Under the pieces are notes generated by a model. It saw only the letters and a list, made by a program, of their open reading frames with translations, was not told the DNA's origin and did no database searches. The translations under genes were made by a program, and so were the position numbers. Shown piece by piece: positions 33,424 through 44,966 of a DNA stretch of 64,000 bases; within the stretch, counting starts at the first letter, position 1, and the number at the start of each line of letters is the position of its first letter. Source of the stretch: Blasia pusilla. Its lineage: Eukaryota; Marchantiophyta; Marchantiopsida; Blasiales. The DNA lies in the NCBI GenBank assembly GCA_050084515.1, contig CM114271.1, positions 64,790,001-64,854,000 on the forward strand. The letters run 5' to 3'.

Positions 33424-34076
33424 GCAACCCGTCGGACTCCGACAAGTCGTCATAGCTCATGGTCGGAATGGAAGCAACAAGCTAAATTTTGCAACCCATC
33501 GGAGTCCGACGGATTGCATTCAGATTTGTGATTGCCTGGTTTCAACCCGTCGTACTCCGATGGGTTGTCAGATTATCCGTATTTAGAGAGTGGTTACCGC
33601 GAGAAAAGTGAACATATCAACCCGTCGAAGTCCGACAGGTTGCGCAATTTGAATTAAAGCTGCAATTTGGCACTAAAAATGTAGCTCCCCTACTTTCGAA
33701 TGCAACTTGTCAGACTCCGACGAGTTGCTTTCAGCCAGAAACATCAAAAAACATCTAAAAATAGCTTCGAGTCAAGCAACCCGTCGGACTCCGACGGGTT
33801 GCTTTCTTCAAAAAACATCCAAAAACACCGGTGAATCGAGCGACTCGTCGAACTCCGACGAGTTGCTTTTGGCCAAAAACATCCTTAACGAGTGATCAGT
33901 CGAGCAACTCATCGGAGTCCGACGAGTTGCTTTCGGCCAAAAACATCCTAAACCAGTGATCAGTCGAGCAACTCGTCAGAGTCCGACGAGTTGCTTTCAG
34001 CCAAAAACATTCCAAAAACAGTGGCGACTCAAACAACTTGTCGGAGTCCGACGGTTTGCAGCAAGAGGAAACTTAC
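33424..34076 (-). repeat. Intron 2 palindrome array of copy C
   Basis: About ten palindromes are spaced mostly 63-74 bp apart (near 33,424, 33,491, 33,543, 33,617, 33,703, 33,777, 33,840, 33,903, 33,967, 34,033). As in copy A, units close to exon 2 (33,903, 33,967) have CTC/GAG arms, while 33,777 has CCC/GGG arms. The order of variants is therefore conserved between copies. Confidence 0.85.
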
Positions 34077-35700
34077 GTGTTCATGGCATGCATGGCCATC
34101 TCCATCGTTGCCATGTGATGAGGGTATGGATGTAGCACCACTGCCTTCACGCAAAAATGTGCCTCCAATGAGTTTGGGCGCTCCTCTGCAAACTGGGTCC
34201 ACGCCATGAACCTGTGGTTTCCATCCCAGATGAAGAAATATAGGTTCCGCATCCAGTTGAATTCCGTCCCCTCTATCGCCCTTCTGAATTCCTGATCTTT
34301 CATCCTCCAGAATGTGTCGAGCGCTTCCAAGTCCTCCTCCATAACCAGCGCTTGGATTCCATGGTCATCGTAAGGCTGAACATAGAATGGAGGGAAGTTG
34401 TCAATATAGGATGTTGTCGCTGCCGATTGTTTTAGCTTCGCAATATCCTCGTCAGACTGAATTTCGCGGACGTACTCCATAGTTCACAATCGGCAAAGTG
34501 GAATTCTCGGGGCGTACTGGCCCTCCATCAGTGCCATCTGCTTTACCACCTGTCACAACGGGGATAAGGTCAATAAGCTACACTGAATTGCCAATGAATT
34601 GCAACATGGGCCTTCACATATTTCAATGAACACAGATCCTCTCTTACCCGCTCGAAGATTGGGTCGGTGTCTTGGCCAGCCAACTACTTTGGGACAGCAG
34701 CTGGCAAGTCCACTAGAAACTCGTCGATTCGATAGAGGTCGATTTCTTCTGCCGGGCTTAGGGACGAGGATGACCGCTCTCCTGCTTCTTTAGCAATGTC
34801 CACCATCTCCACGCTGGCGGTCCTCATGACCTCATCGTCCGTCACTTGAACTTCGCCCGTTTCGCTATATTGATTGTGTCCCCGGACTTCATTGGGGACA
34901 TTTCCTGCATCTCAACACTTTCAATTGGATGGGCAGGGCTTTCTTCAATGGAAATTTCTTTTTCCCTCCAAGCTTTTGCCAATTCTGCTCTCCTAACCGA
35001 CGCGTCCAGACGGTTCTTTTCACGCTTTTCGTCGGCGACCCTTTTCTTCAAGGCCTGCGACGCCTCATCCTTTGCGTTCTGTTTTTCGAGCGCCTCATTT
35101 ACACGTTTTGCAAGAAGCTCCTGCTTGTGCATCTCCACTTCCCGCTCCTCGATTTCTTGGTGCCTTATCTCATTGGCCGAACGAGGCCCTGGAGATGGAG
35201 AAGCAGAAGTCCTCATGGACTTGGGAGTGAAGCTCCCAGCCTTGTTTGCTTGAGATTTTTTCCTCGTTATTATTCCCAAAAATGCCTCCTATGGACAAGG
35301 AGGAAATTGCTCTCTGTGCACGATGAATCGGCTCGAGGAATCGCCTTTATGAGTCGCCTTGCTGATGTCGCGAAGTTAATGAAGCTGAAAAAGCTGGTGA
35401 AATTGATTTTCAAGAAGCGAATACGTCCGAGCGGGGTTGTTACTGAGGGTGATAGGCCGAAGGCTTACGCTCTCGGTACGAGGAATTATTCCAATGACAG
35501 CTGAGTCGCCTTGATGAGTCGGCTTGCTGATGTTGCGATGAGTCGCCTTGATCAGTAGCTCCAATCGTCTCGCGATCGTTCGCTCGAATCGTCTCGCGAT
35601 GAGTTTCCGTGTAAAGCGCCCCTTGGTATCTAGTTAACTGCTGCACGGAAAAGCAATTGAGATCGCAAAACAAAAAACCGGAAATGAGCGAACCTTCCCC

Positions 35701-35708
35701 TATTTATA
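35701..35708 (-). promoter_or_regulatory. TATA box of copy C
   Basis: TATAAATA on the minus strand followed by GGGG lies 431 bp upstream of the mutated start codon and just downstream of the palindrome array. The context CGAAAAGTATAAATA equals that of the other copies apart from single changes. Confidence 0.7.
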
Positions 35709-35797
35709 CTTTTCGAGTCGTTGGGCTGACCGTTAGGTCGCATCGTCCTTCCGACGACGACATGCCGGCCGTTATGGAAGTCTGGTCGTGAAAAAAA

Positions 35798-36640
35798 CCA
35801 ACCCGACGGCTTCGAGAGGTTGCACGCTTCCCGAGGGTTCAAGGCATCCATCCTCGTGGCAACCCGTCGGAGACCGACAAGTTGCGCGCCTCCGTCATCT
35901 TCGGACAAGAACACGAGATAGCCGCGCAACCCGTCGGAGACCGACAGGTTGCGCGCCTCTGTCGTCTTTGGACAAGTACACGAGGTACCCGCGCAACCCG
36001 TCGGAGACCAACAGGTTGCGCGCCTATTCCGTCTTCGGATAAGAACGCGAGGTACCCGCGCAACCCGTCAGATTACGGTGGGCTGCACGCTTCCCTCTTC
36101 TTGGGATAACAAGGCGGGCTTCTTGCGCAACTCGTCGGAGGCTGACAGGTTGCACGATTCCTTCATGTGAGCATTACAAGGCGAGGCACTTGCGCAACCC
36201 GTTTGAGGTTGACGGGTTGCGCGCCTCCGCCGTCTTTGGGCAAGAAGGTGCGGCCCGCGCAACTTGTCGGAAACAGACGAGTTGAATGCTTCCTTAATGT
36301 AAGTGTAACAAGGTGAGGCAATTGCACAACCCGTCTGAGACCGACGGGTTGCGCGCCTCTGCCGTCTTTGGGCAAGAAGCCGCACCCGAACAACTCGTCG
36401 GAGATTGACGGGTTGCACGCTTCCTTCATGTAAGGATTACAAGGTGAGGCAGAAGCGTGCAACCCGTCTGAAGCCGACGGGTTGCACGCTTTTCTTATCT
36501 TGGGTTAATAGGCAAGGTACCAGGGTTCCCCGTCGGTTATCGACAGGTTGCACGCTTTTCTATGCCTCGGGTAACAATTCGGCAACGCATAGTTACGAGG
36601 CAACCCATTGCAATCCGACGGGTCACAAGATCTACCCTGA
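35798..36640. repeat. Promoter palindrome array of copy C (about 12 units)
   Basis: This is the longest of the promoter arrays. Palindromes recur about every 60-70 bp (for example near 35,860, 35,927, 35,994, 36,060, 36,127, 36,196, 36,259, 36,327, 36,390, 36,461, 36,530), alternating with spacers that repeat GCGCGCCTCTGTCGTCTT and CCTTCATGTAAG-type phrases. Copy A shows only the proximal half, so A is truncated at its 5' side. Confidence 0.85.
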
Positions 36641-36825
36641 GTTGGACAATCCCGCAAAAGTCCCCAAAAATTGGTTGCCTTAGCATATGCAAGCAATATC
36701 TTGTGTTTGATGCTAGCAAAATCGACTCAAAAACCTTTGGTCGGCAAGACGGGGGGTACCAACCCAACTGACTCCGACGAGTTCCAACAAAAAGAAGAAC
36801 ATGCTTCAAAACCAACGTCTCTGAT

Positions 36826-37320
36826 GGGGGCTGGTATTTTGACAGGAGAGAGTAAGAGAGGAGAGGAAGAGAGGAAGAGAGGAGAGTCTCTCTTAAAAAA
36901 AAAAGGCCAAATCCGCCTCCTCTCTTCAAAACTTTTTGACATATTTGAAATTTTTGTTTGCTTTCAAATTCAGGAAATCTTTAGAAGAGAGTATTTAGTG
37001 GTCCACATTTGGCCCTAAAAAAACCTCCTCTTTCCTGGGGGCGAGAAAAAAGGAGACATCATAAGACCACCCTAAACATTTCTCCATCACTCTCCATGTG
37101 AGCCTAAGTTTCTTAACATTCCCTGTCTTGGTCAACAAAAAGCAGTGCCCTTGGTATTTTTGTTGGAGGACCACCCGGATGGGTACCTCTCTTTTTGCAG
37201 GGATTGTTGCCTGCATCATGGCCTCCCCTAAATTTCCCCATAACCAACTTTCTGTCGGTTATGAATGGTGTCTACTCAAGACCAACTTTCTCAAATATGA
37301 ACAAATCAGATCCTTAGGCT
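36826..37320 (-). repeat. Terminal module of copy D
   Basis: It begins GGGGGCTGGTATTTTGACAG and a purine tract, matching copies A and C. It lies immediately 5' of the copy C promoter array, so C and D are head-to-tail. The interval between their TATA boxes is 8,224 bp. Confidence 0.75.
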
Positions 37321-37835
37321 GAGAAACCGAGAAGCTGCACCCCTCCCAACCTGTAAGAAAGCTCACCATAAGAAAGGAAAGATTTTTAGAAGTGATTTTC
37401 TTCCACCCTGCACCCACGACGATCTAACGGGTTGGGAATCCGAAATGGCAATCCGACAGGTAGTAGGAATCCTACACATCTTAGACAAGAAAAGAAGCCT
37501 ACAACTGGTTGGATGAATGAAGGGGAACGAGCCAAAAGTCAAGAAGCCCGCCACAATGCGCCAGAAGTTGGTCTCACCGGGATAGAGTCCGATCACTCAA
37601 GCACTCAACCTGTCAGAATCTGACAGGTTGCCTGGAAATGGTTAAAAAGTTGCAGTGGGCAAAAAGCAAAAAGTCGGAATCATACGGGTTGCAGAATTGT
37701 AATTCTGAGTAGCTAAAAGAACACAATCCACAAGTCCAAAAACATATTCCAGCAAACTTTTACAAACACCATTATGGGTTGAAAAAATCTCGTCCTTTAT
37801 TACCTCCGAAGGAACCTCGGAAATGTAGATTTCAC

Positions 37836-38120
37836 CTAGTCTATGATTTCTTCAGCCTCGTCATCTACAAATTTACTCCTAACTCTCCTCGGTGACAGTA
37901 CCAAAGGAATGTCTTGGGATTCAAGTGGCTCCTCTGGCCGATTGTAGACGGGGATCAAAAATGTTGGTGAATTCGAGAGCCTTGGCCCCCCCCTAGGTAC
38001 ACCATAACGGTCCCATGTAACCTCTCTCGAGTCCCACCGCTTCTCGGCAGTATACCTTGTACGCTCTGCAATGTGACACCCATCCAGTATCAATATCTGC
38101 TCCGTCCCCGGTAATACCAT
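37836..38120 (-). CDS. Second C-terminal module of copy D (open)
   Basis: An uninterrupted frame runs from an ATG at 38,120 to a TGA at 37,836 (94 codons): MVLPGTEQILILDGCHIAER, WDSREVTWDRYGVPRGG, FLIPVYNRPEEPL and RRVRSKFVDDEAEEIID. In copies A and C the same sequence is frameshifted, so D shows the ancestral reading. It may be an exon of a second, diverged gene of the family rather than a separate small gene. No catalytic motif is evident. Confidence 0.45.
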   Translation of the reverse strand: MVLPGTEQILILDGCHIAERTRYTAEKRWDSREVTWDRYGVPRGGPRLSNSPTFLIPVYNRPEEPLESQDIPLVLSPRRVRSKFVDDEAEEIID

Positions 38121-39214
38121 TATGGCAACCGCACAGGTAGAAGGAATCCAACACGTCTGAGAGAAGAAAAGAAGCCTACGCCTGCCTTTACGAGTTGAGG
38201 GGAAGGTGCCAAGGGAAGAAGCCCGCCAGACTGCCTCTTAAGTTGGACCAACAGGGAAAGGGTCCGATCAGGCAACCTGTCGGAATCAGACAGGTTGCCT
38301 GGAGGTGGTAAAAAGGGTGCAGTGGTCAAAAAGCGAAAAGTTGCAAGGATGAGAAATCCGACGGGTTGCAGTGGTCATAAAGTGAAAGTTGCAATCACGA
38401 GAAATCCAACGGGTTACAAAGTAGAAGTCCGTGGAGTACATAGACGATCACATTCGAAAAGAAAAAATGATCAACAAACATTTACAAGCACCATCGATCG
38501 AAAAAATCTTCTGCTTTATATCATCCGAAAAAAGCTCGGAACTGTACATTTGATCTATTCTATGAAATCTTTTGCCTCATTATCAGAAAACTCCCTACTC
38601 CAAACGCTACAGTCAAGCTGGGTCGTTGAATTCTTTGAACTCACTCGTCATCGTCCGAGAGCTCTTGCAAAATCACTTTCGGCCTTGCCCTCCCGATTTT
38701 GGGAATCGTTGGAAGTGACGATGGAGTCACTACCAAGGGTGGCTCTGGAACCGGAGCTCTCGGCCGTGGAGAGTTGTACGCCCTAACGAGCCTTTCAGAT
38801 TCTGCCTTTGCCTCCTTGCAAAGGTCAAACGATTCTGCCTTCCTCGAGGCAGAGAATTTTCGTGCCACTCTGCCAGGCGCCTCTGATACTCACCCTTGAA
38901 AGGCCCACTAAGTCGAACACGAAGTCACCCGGCCTTGAGCAGAGCTCGATGAGCGTTTGCATCAGGGTTGGCGACTTTTCCCTTCCTCCCAGAAGTGGGG
39001 TACTGTCTTGCATGTAAATTCTCGGGGGGAAATTGTACAAACTATCTAAGTTGTACCCATCTGAGCATGGATCCACAGGATCCTGGATCTTGAACACCTG
39101 GAAATTGTGCTCGGGCGAGACGAGGAGTAGACGAGGAGTGGTCCATCCAAATCAAAGACGTTGGAAACAATGTCGAAACTAAAGAAGTCACCTTGAGAAC
39201 ATTTTCAATAACTG

Positions 39215-39640
39215 ACTTTGGATCAACCTGTCGGAGTCCGACGGGTTGTTTTGTCCCGGACCAACCCGTCGGAACCCGACGGGTTGCAGTTGCTTTTGGG
39301 TTTTCCGAGTTGATTTTGGTTTTTGGATGCAACCCGTCGGAAGGCGACGGGTTGCTGGCCTAGAGCAGCCCATGGTCGCCTGAGAGCAACCCGTCGCTAT
39401 CGACGGGTTGCATCCAAAACCAAAATTAATCGGGAAAAACAAAAGCAATTGCAACCCGTCGGGTTCGACGGTTGCGTGTACACCGCGGTTTTCCCTGTGT
39501 ATGTGGGAAAGATGCAACCCGTCGGAAACCGACGGGTTGCTCTCAGCCAAGCATGGGCTGCTCTAAGCCAGCAACCCGCTCTAAGCCAACAACCCGTCGC
39601 CTTCCGACGGGTTGCTCACGGACAAAAAAAACCCAGATTG
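39215..39640 (-). repeat. Intron 3 of copy D: nested large inverted repeat
   Basis: The segment 39,328-39,420 (palindrome, TAGAGCAGCCCATGGT, CTGAGAGC, palindrome) is the near reverse complement of 39,508-39,622 (palindrome, CTCTCAGCCAAGCATGGGCT, palindrome). A further palindrome lies in the centre near 39,450. There is a small tandem duplication (AAGCCAGCAACCCGCTCTAAGCCAAC) in the right arm. The structure matches copy A 5,697-5,998. Confidence 0.85.
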
Positions 39641-41744
39641 ACTCTCATTCTACACATCATTATAAGATAATTGAAATTATTGTACAGAAATTGAGCCTTA
39701 CCCGAATCTGATTTGCCGTGGATCGGAGTGGGTACTCGTTTTTGATGATCCACGATTGTGCCGTCCTCCACTTTAGCGACCTCTTGACGCACTGGAGGTT
39801 GAAGAGCTCGTCCTCGCTCCCTCCAGTCAACACCAAGAAGCAGCCCCTGTCACTCAGATAGGCGTCTACAAAGGAGAACAAAAGTGCAATTTGGTCATAA
39901 GTGAGCGGCACATTCCACTCAGGTACCTTGTCCGACAGATTCTCGCCCCAAAGTCGCAACCCCGAGGGCAGATCGGCGATCAAGAGATCCACCGCAACCT
40001 CTTCGACCACTCCATTCACCGTCCAGGCAGCGTGCCCATTTCGTTGGAGCTTCCGTCCCAGCGTTGTCAATTTTTCGATGGCTGGTGTCGACGCTTGAGA
40101 ACTGAAGCTCTTCAGCTCATCCAGTAAAGGAGTGAACTGAAGGAGGACGCTTGTCCGGGTTGTTGTTTGTCTGTGTCTTCCCAAGGACGATGGGCTGTAT
40201 TCTCCTTGGGACAACCCGGGCACCTCTCGCTTCCGCTTCTCCCTAGCCTGGGGACGGCTTGTCGGGGTTTCTATGACCTCGGATTCTGGTGGGGTTTTTT
40301 TTTCCGAGGACCTAGTCCGACCCTCTCTCCCCGCTCATCCGGATGATTCCGCCTCTGGCCTTGAATCTTCAGCCTCTCTTTGGGAAGACTCGGCCTCTGA
40401 ATTTTTCCCTCCCCTCGCCTTGCCTTTGAGACCCGCTGTGGATTTGTCTTTGGCTGTCCGGACCTTGGAAGCCAACTCAGCTGTCTCGTGGGCCTGCTCT
40501 TCTGCATCTCCTCCGAAGAAGTCCTCAGGCTGGAAAAAATTGGGGATGTCGTCTTGTCCTGAGGCCACTGCATCATGAAGCACTTGTAAGTCCTTATCCG
40601 TGATGTCATGAGGGTCGTTGAAGTCGAGCCAAATGGGGCAATTCTCCACCTCCCAATCGGACATGTGCTGCCCCATCTCCACGTCGTACATGGAGAATGT
40701 CTCTGCATCCGGCGGCAAAGCCCACAACTTCAGGGCTATCGGTAATTTTCCCCACGTACCTGCGTTCTTACACTGGAGGAGGTACCTGAAGACCATCCAT
40801 TGGGCAGCTTTTAATCGAACAGAATTGGCCGTCTGCTCCTGTAGATCTTGCTTCTTCTTCGCTTAATCCCGTTTGTTCCCCTCTACTTCTTCGTCAAGCT
40901 CTGCCTGAGGGAAGATGCAAACCTTGAACATGGTCTTGAATCCTGGGTTTTTTGTTGGCTTGTCCCGGATGTCGTCGAGCCAAACCTCGTAATCTCCAGA
41001 ACTTTCAAGGTTTGCTTCCGGTGGAATGGGCTCCAATCTTCTGAGCTCCGCTTGCAGACCGTCCAGCACGGACTTCCCGATTACCCGCAACGCGTCCCAG
41101 AACGACCATTCGCGTAGCCAATGCGAGAACACTGGATCAGACACACCCGGAGGATGGTGTGCCGCCCTCTTCTGGGCCTCCGAGCCCTCGAGACTGATTT
41201 TCATCAGTCGTATCCTCCTGAACTCGCTTATCCCGGACAACGCAAACCGATGCACGCGATCCAGCGACACTTTCTCCCCAATCCGACCATGCGGATCTTC
41301 ATCCCTCTTCCGCTGGCGCTTGATAATCGCCTTCAGCTCCTTGTAGAACTCCGGACCAAGTTCGGGGTTGAGAATGCTGATGTATCGCTGCATCTTGCTC
41401 GCCGTGTATTTCGTTGCAGTAGATACTGCAGCTTGGATGAATTTGGCGCGCTCAGACGCAGATACCTTCTCCCTCCGCTCCAGCTCCAGTGCAGCGCTTT
41501 TCTTCGCGGCCTGAATCTTCGACCAGCAAAGGATGGTCACGGCTGCATCTTGAGAAATAAACTTGTTTGCCCAAGTTTTCTTCTTGATCTGAGCACCCTT
41601 TGCCAGCATCTAATTGACAAGGGCATCGCCCAAGAACCCCCTGTACTCTCCCGGGTGCGTCGTAAGCACCTTCCTCACCCGATCGCAGTCCTGGATCCAG
41701 TGGTGGGTGACATTCCCCTCCGATACAATCCTGCACATCCAAAC

Positions 41745-42485
41745 TCAACCCGTCAGGAAATTACATGGGTTTACGCGAACCCGCCGGACTCCGACAGTGG
41801 TCGCAACTCAAGGTCGGATTCTAGCAACGAAGCTTAATGATGCAACCCGCCGAGTCCGACGGATTGCATTCAGATTTGCTAATGCCTGGTAAGCAAACCG
41901 TGGAGTCCGACGGGTTGCTGATAGGTCGCCTTGTGAGGGTGTTCTTTTAAGAATGCAACCCGTCGGACTCCGACGAGTTGCTCGAGGATCGCAGGTTTAG
42001 AAGGTTTTTCCCCAAAGCAACCCCGGAGTCCGATGGGTTGCTTGCCTCAAACTATTTTTGGCTGAAATCAACCCGCCGGACTCCGGACGGGTTGATATGG
42101 GGAAAAATAGTTGAGGCAAGCAACCCGTCGGACTCTGACGGGTTGCTTTGGGGAAAAACCTTCTAAACCTACAATCACTCGAACAACTCGTCGGAGTCCG
42201 ACGAGTTGTATTCTTCAAAAAACATCCTCACAAGGCGGCCTGTCAAGCAACCCATCGGACTCCAACGGTTTGCTTTGGGCCAAAAACTAGTTAAATCTAT
42301 GTTCAATCAAACAAGACGTCGAAGTCTGACGAGTTGCAATCTTAAAAAAAGATCCGAAAAAGCGTGCAGTTGAGCAACCCGTCGGAGTCCGACGAGTTTC
42401 TTTCGGCAAAAACAAACCTAACCCATTCATCAATCGAGCAACTCGTCGGAGTCTGACGAGTTGCAAAAGTGTTAAAGATACTCAC
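41745..42485 (-). repeat. Intron 2 of copy D: palindrome array with a ~130-bp-arm inverted repeat
   Basis: In addition to single palindromes, 41,955-42,082 is the near reverse complement of 42,090-42,210. Both contain GGTTTAGAAGGTTTTTCCCC, a palindrome and TTGCCTCAAACTATTTTT in mirrored order, centred on a palindrome at about 42,070-42,096. Copies A and C have simple tandem arrays in this intron, so D has undergone an inversion-duplication. The arm variant CAACTCGTCGG/CCGACGAGTTG is perfect at 42,184-42,208. Confidence 0.85.
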
Positions 42486-43924
42486 GTGTTCATGGCATGC
42501 ATTGCCATCTCCACCGTCGCCATGTGATGAGGGTATGGGTGAAGGACCACTGCCTTCATGCAGAAATGTGGCTCCAATGAGTTGGGCCGCTCCTTTGCAA
42601 ACTTGGTCCACACCATGAACCTGTGATTCCCATCCCAGATGAAGAAATGCAGATTCCTCATCCAGCTGAATTTCGTGCCTTCAACTTGCCTTCTGAAGTC
42701 CTGGTCTCACATCCTCCGAGATGTCGAGCTTTTCCAAGTTCTCTCGGTAACAGAGCTTGGGTTCCATGCTCGTTGTAAGGCTGAACATAGAAGGGAGGAA
42801 AGTCGGCGAGGATCTTTGTCGCCGCCGATTGTTTTAGCTTCGCAATGTCCTCGTCGGACTGAATTTCGCGGACGTATTCCATTGTCCGCAATCGGCAGAG
42901 TGGAATCCTCGGGGCGTTATGGCCCTCCATGAGTGCCATCTGCTTTACCACCTGTCAGAACTCGGACAAGAGGAATAAGCTACACATGAAATCCCAATGA
43001 ATTGCGATTCACATAATTAAAAAAACCCAGAACCTCTCTTACCCGCTCGAAAATGGGGTCGGTTTCTTGACCAGATAACTTGTCTGAGACAGAGGCTGAC
43101 AAATTGACTGGAAACTCGTCAATCCGATAGAGGTCGATGTCCTCCGCCGGGCTTGGAGTCGAGAATGACCGCTCTCCGGCTTCTTCGGCCATGTCCACCA
43201 TCTCCACGCTGGCGGTCCTCATGACCTCGTCGTCATCGATTTCAACTTCTGTAGTTTCCACTATGTTGATTGTGTCCCCGGACTTCGTGGGGGACATTTC
43301 CCGCATCTCAACACTGGCGGTTGGACGGGCTGGGCTATCGTCAATGGCTATCGCTTTTTCCCTCCTCGCTTTAGCCAATTCTGCCCTCCTCACCGACGCG
43401 TCCAAGCGCTTCTTTTCTCTCTTTTCGTCGGCGATCCTTTTCTTCAAGGCCTGCGACGTCTCGGCCTCTGCGTTCTGTTCATCTAGCGCCTCTTGAACAC
43501 GTCTCGCAAGAAGCACTTGGTTGTGCATCTCCGCTTCCCTTTCTCGCTCCTCGATTTCCTGCTGCCTAATTTCATTCGCCGAACGAGGCCCAGGAGAAGC
43601 GGACGCAGGAGTCCTAATGGACTTGGGAGTGAAGCTTCCTGAGTTGTTGGCTTGTGTTTTTTTCCTCGTCATTTTTGCCGGAAATGCCTCCACCTATGTC
43701 CACGACAAATTCCTTGATCAGTCGCCTTGCTGATGTCGAGATGGGAACTCGAATCGTCCCGCTATCGCTCGGTCGAACCGTCTCGCTCTCGTTCCCTCCT
43801 ATCGACTCGCGATGTGTCGCCGTGTGAAATGCCCCTTCGTATCTGATCAGCTGCTGCGCGGGAGAGTGACGAGTGAGGAATGAAGATCGCGAAATGAGAA
43901 ACCGGAAATGAGCGATTTCTGCCC

Positions 43925-43932
43925 TATTTATA
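43925..43932 (-). promoter_or_regulatory. TATA box of copy D
   Basis: TATAAATA on the minus strand, 253 bp upstream of the ATG at 43,672, is flanked by CTAGAAAAG and GGGCAGAAAT as in copy B. Confidence 0.7.
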
Positions 43933-44022
43933 CTTTTCTAGCCGTTGGGCTGACCGTTGGGTCCCGTCGTCCTTTCGACGGCGACGTGCCGGATGTTACG
44001 GAAGTCCAGACGTGAAAAATGG

Positions 44023-44500
44023 CAACCCGTTGGAGTCCGACAGGTTGCGCGGCTCCGCCATCCTTTGTCCGTCGCCACGTGCGCGAGCAACCCGTCGGAG
44101 ACCGACGGGTTGATCGGCTCCGTCGTCTTCGGAAAAGAACGCGAGGTTCCCGCGCAACCCGTCGAAGACCGACATGTTGCGCGCCTCCGCCATCCTGGGT
44201 ATGTCGCCACGTGCGCGAGCAGCCCGTCGGAGACCGACGGGTTGAGCGCCTCCGTCGTCTTCGGAAAACAACGCGAACAACCCGCGCAACCCGTCGGAGC
44301 CTGACATGTTGCGCGCCTCCGCCGTGTTTGGGACGGGAACGGGACGTATCTTGGGCAATCCTAGACGGTTTGCACGCCTCCGGCATCTTCGGGAAATAAG
44401 GATCGGTATCCGAGCAACTCGTCGGAGAGCGACGGGTTGCTCGCTTCGACAATGTTTAGCAGAAGCGTGCAACCCGTCCGATGCCGATGGGTTGCTGGCT
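44023..44500. repeat. Promoter palindrome array of copy D
   Basis: Starts are at 44,023, 44,088, 44,155, 44,220 and 44,287 (steps 65, 67, 65, 67), followed by eroded units near 44,350, 44,414 and 44,468. The alternation of spacer types (GCCACGTGCGCGAG and AAAGAACGCGAGG) gives a two-unit higher-order repeat of about 132 bp. Confidence 0.88.
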
Positions 44501-44966
44501 TCGGCTACCTTCGGGTAATTTCTGAGTTACCAGGACTCCTACGGGTTCCAAGTGTGATGCGCAACCCTCTGCTTCCTAAATCCGGTAACATTTTGCAACA
44601 GAATTGAATGTGTTACAAAATTGGATCCATTGTGTCAGACAATGTCACCCACCGAATTCATCTTGTCAGTAAAAATCTGTCGAGAGTATCTATTTCCTAT
44701 TCACTATAAATTAAATATTCTCATTCTCAGTCTCCTCCCGTTGGAATCTTCTTGGAATGGATAATTATGTTAAGCTCACTTGTGGCAGTCATCTGGCGGC
44801 CCTTCCTCAATCGGAAATCATTCGACCCCAAGCTCGTGAGTCTTTCATAGCAGTGGATGAAAATTTTCTGTCTGTTTGATTTCTTCTTCAAATTGAAACC
44901 ATCTTTGTATCCAAAGATGTTAGGGAAGACAGTACAGAAGACATAATAGGTGAGACGGTCCAACCC

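Larger units (their letters stand above)
30367..35270 (-). pseudogene. Copy C of the ParB / amino-methyltransferase-like split gene
   Basis: Exons by comparison: 35,270-34,648, 34,549-34,077, 33,373-31,365 and 30,871-30,367. Exon 2 keeps the best ParB-like domain: REIQSDEDIAKLKQSAATTS, FPPFYVQPYDDHG, WDGNHRFMAWTQFAEE and MATMEMAMHAMNT, joining exon 3 in phase. The Glu codon at 33,2xx (VNEML) is intact here, where A and D have stops. Exon 3 has VADLPSG and the acidic/basic linker; exon 4 has CSRPGDLVFDLVGLSG. Damage: the ATG is ATA (35,270), a TGA lies early in exon 2, and the intron 3 acceptor AG is AC at 30,872. Transcription from the TATA at 35,701 is possible, but translation of a full protein is not. 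Confidence 0.75.
38641..43672 (-). pseudogene. Copy D of the ParB / amino-methyltransferase-like split gene
   Basis: Exons: 43,672-43,043 (630 bp, the same as copy A), 42,951-42,486, 41,730-39,702 and 39,146-38,641. Exon 1 is fully open (MTRKKTQANNSGSF, coiled coil, SVEMREMSPTKSGD). Exon 3 is the longest open stretch of the family, from the MLAKGAQIKKKTW start through LNPELGPEFYKELKAIIKRQ. Its methyltransferase-like part reads VDLLIADLPSGLRLWGENL, YDQIALLFSFVDAYLSDRGC and SWIIKNEYPLRS. Exon 4 has LIELCSRPGDFVFDLVGLSR. Damage: a frameshift in exon 2 after GTQALL, a TAG at ~41,610, stops near 40,863 and 40,335, and loss of the intron 3 acceptor before 39,146. The DPPY-like box is DLPS and the FxGxG box is DLVGLS, so even an intact protein may lack catalysis. 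Confidence 0.75.

Noticed and set aside
35788-36462. Arg/Thr-rich open frames upstream of copy C
   Set aside because: They are palindrome-array translations within the promoter, as above.
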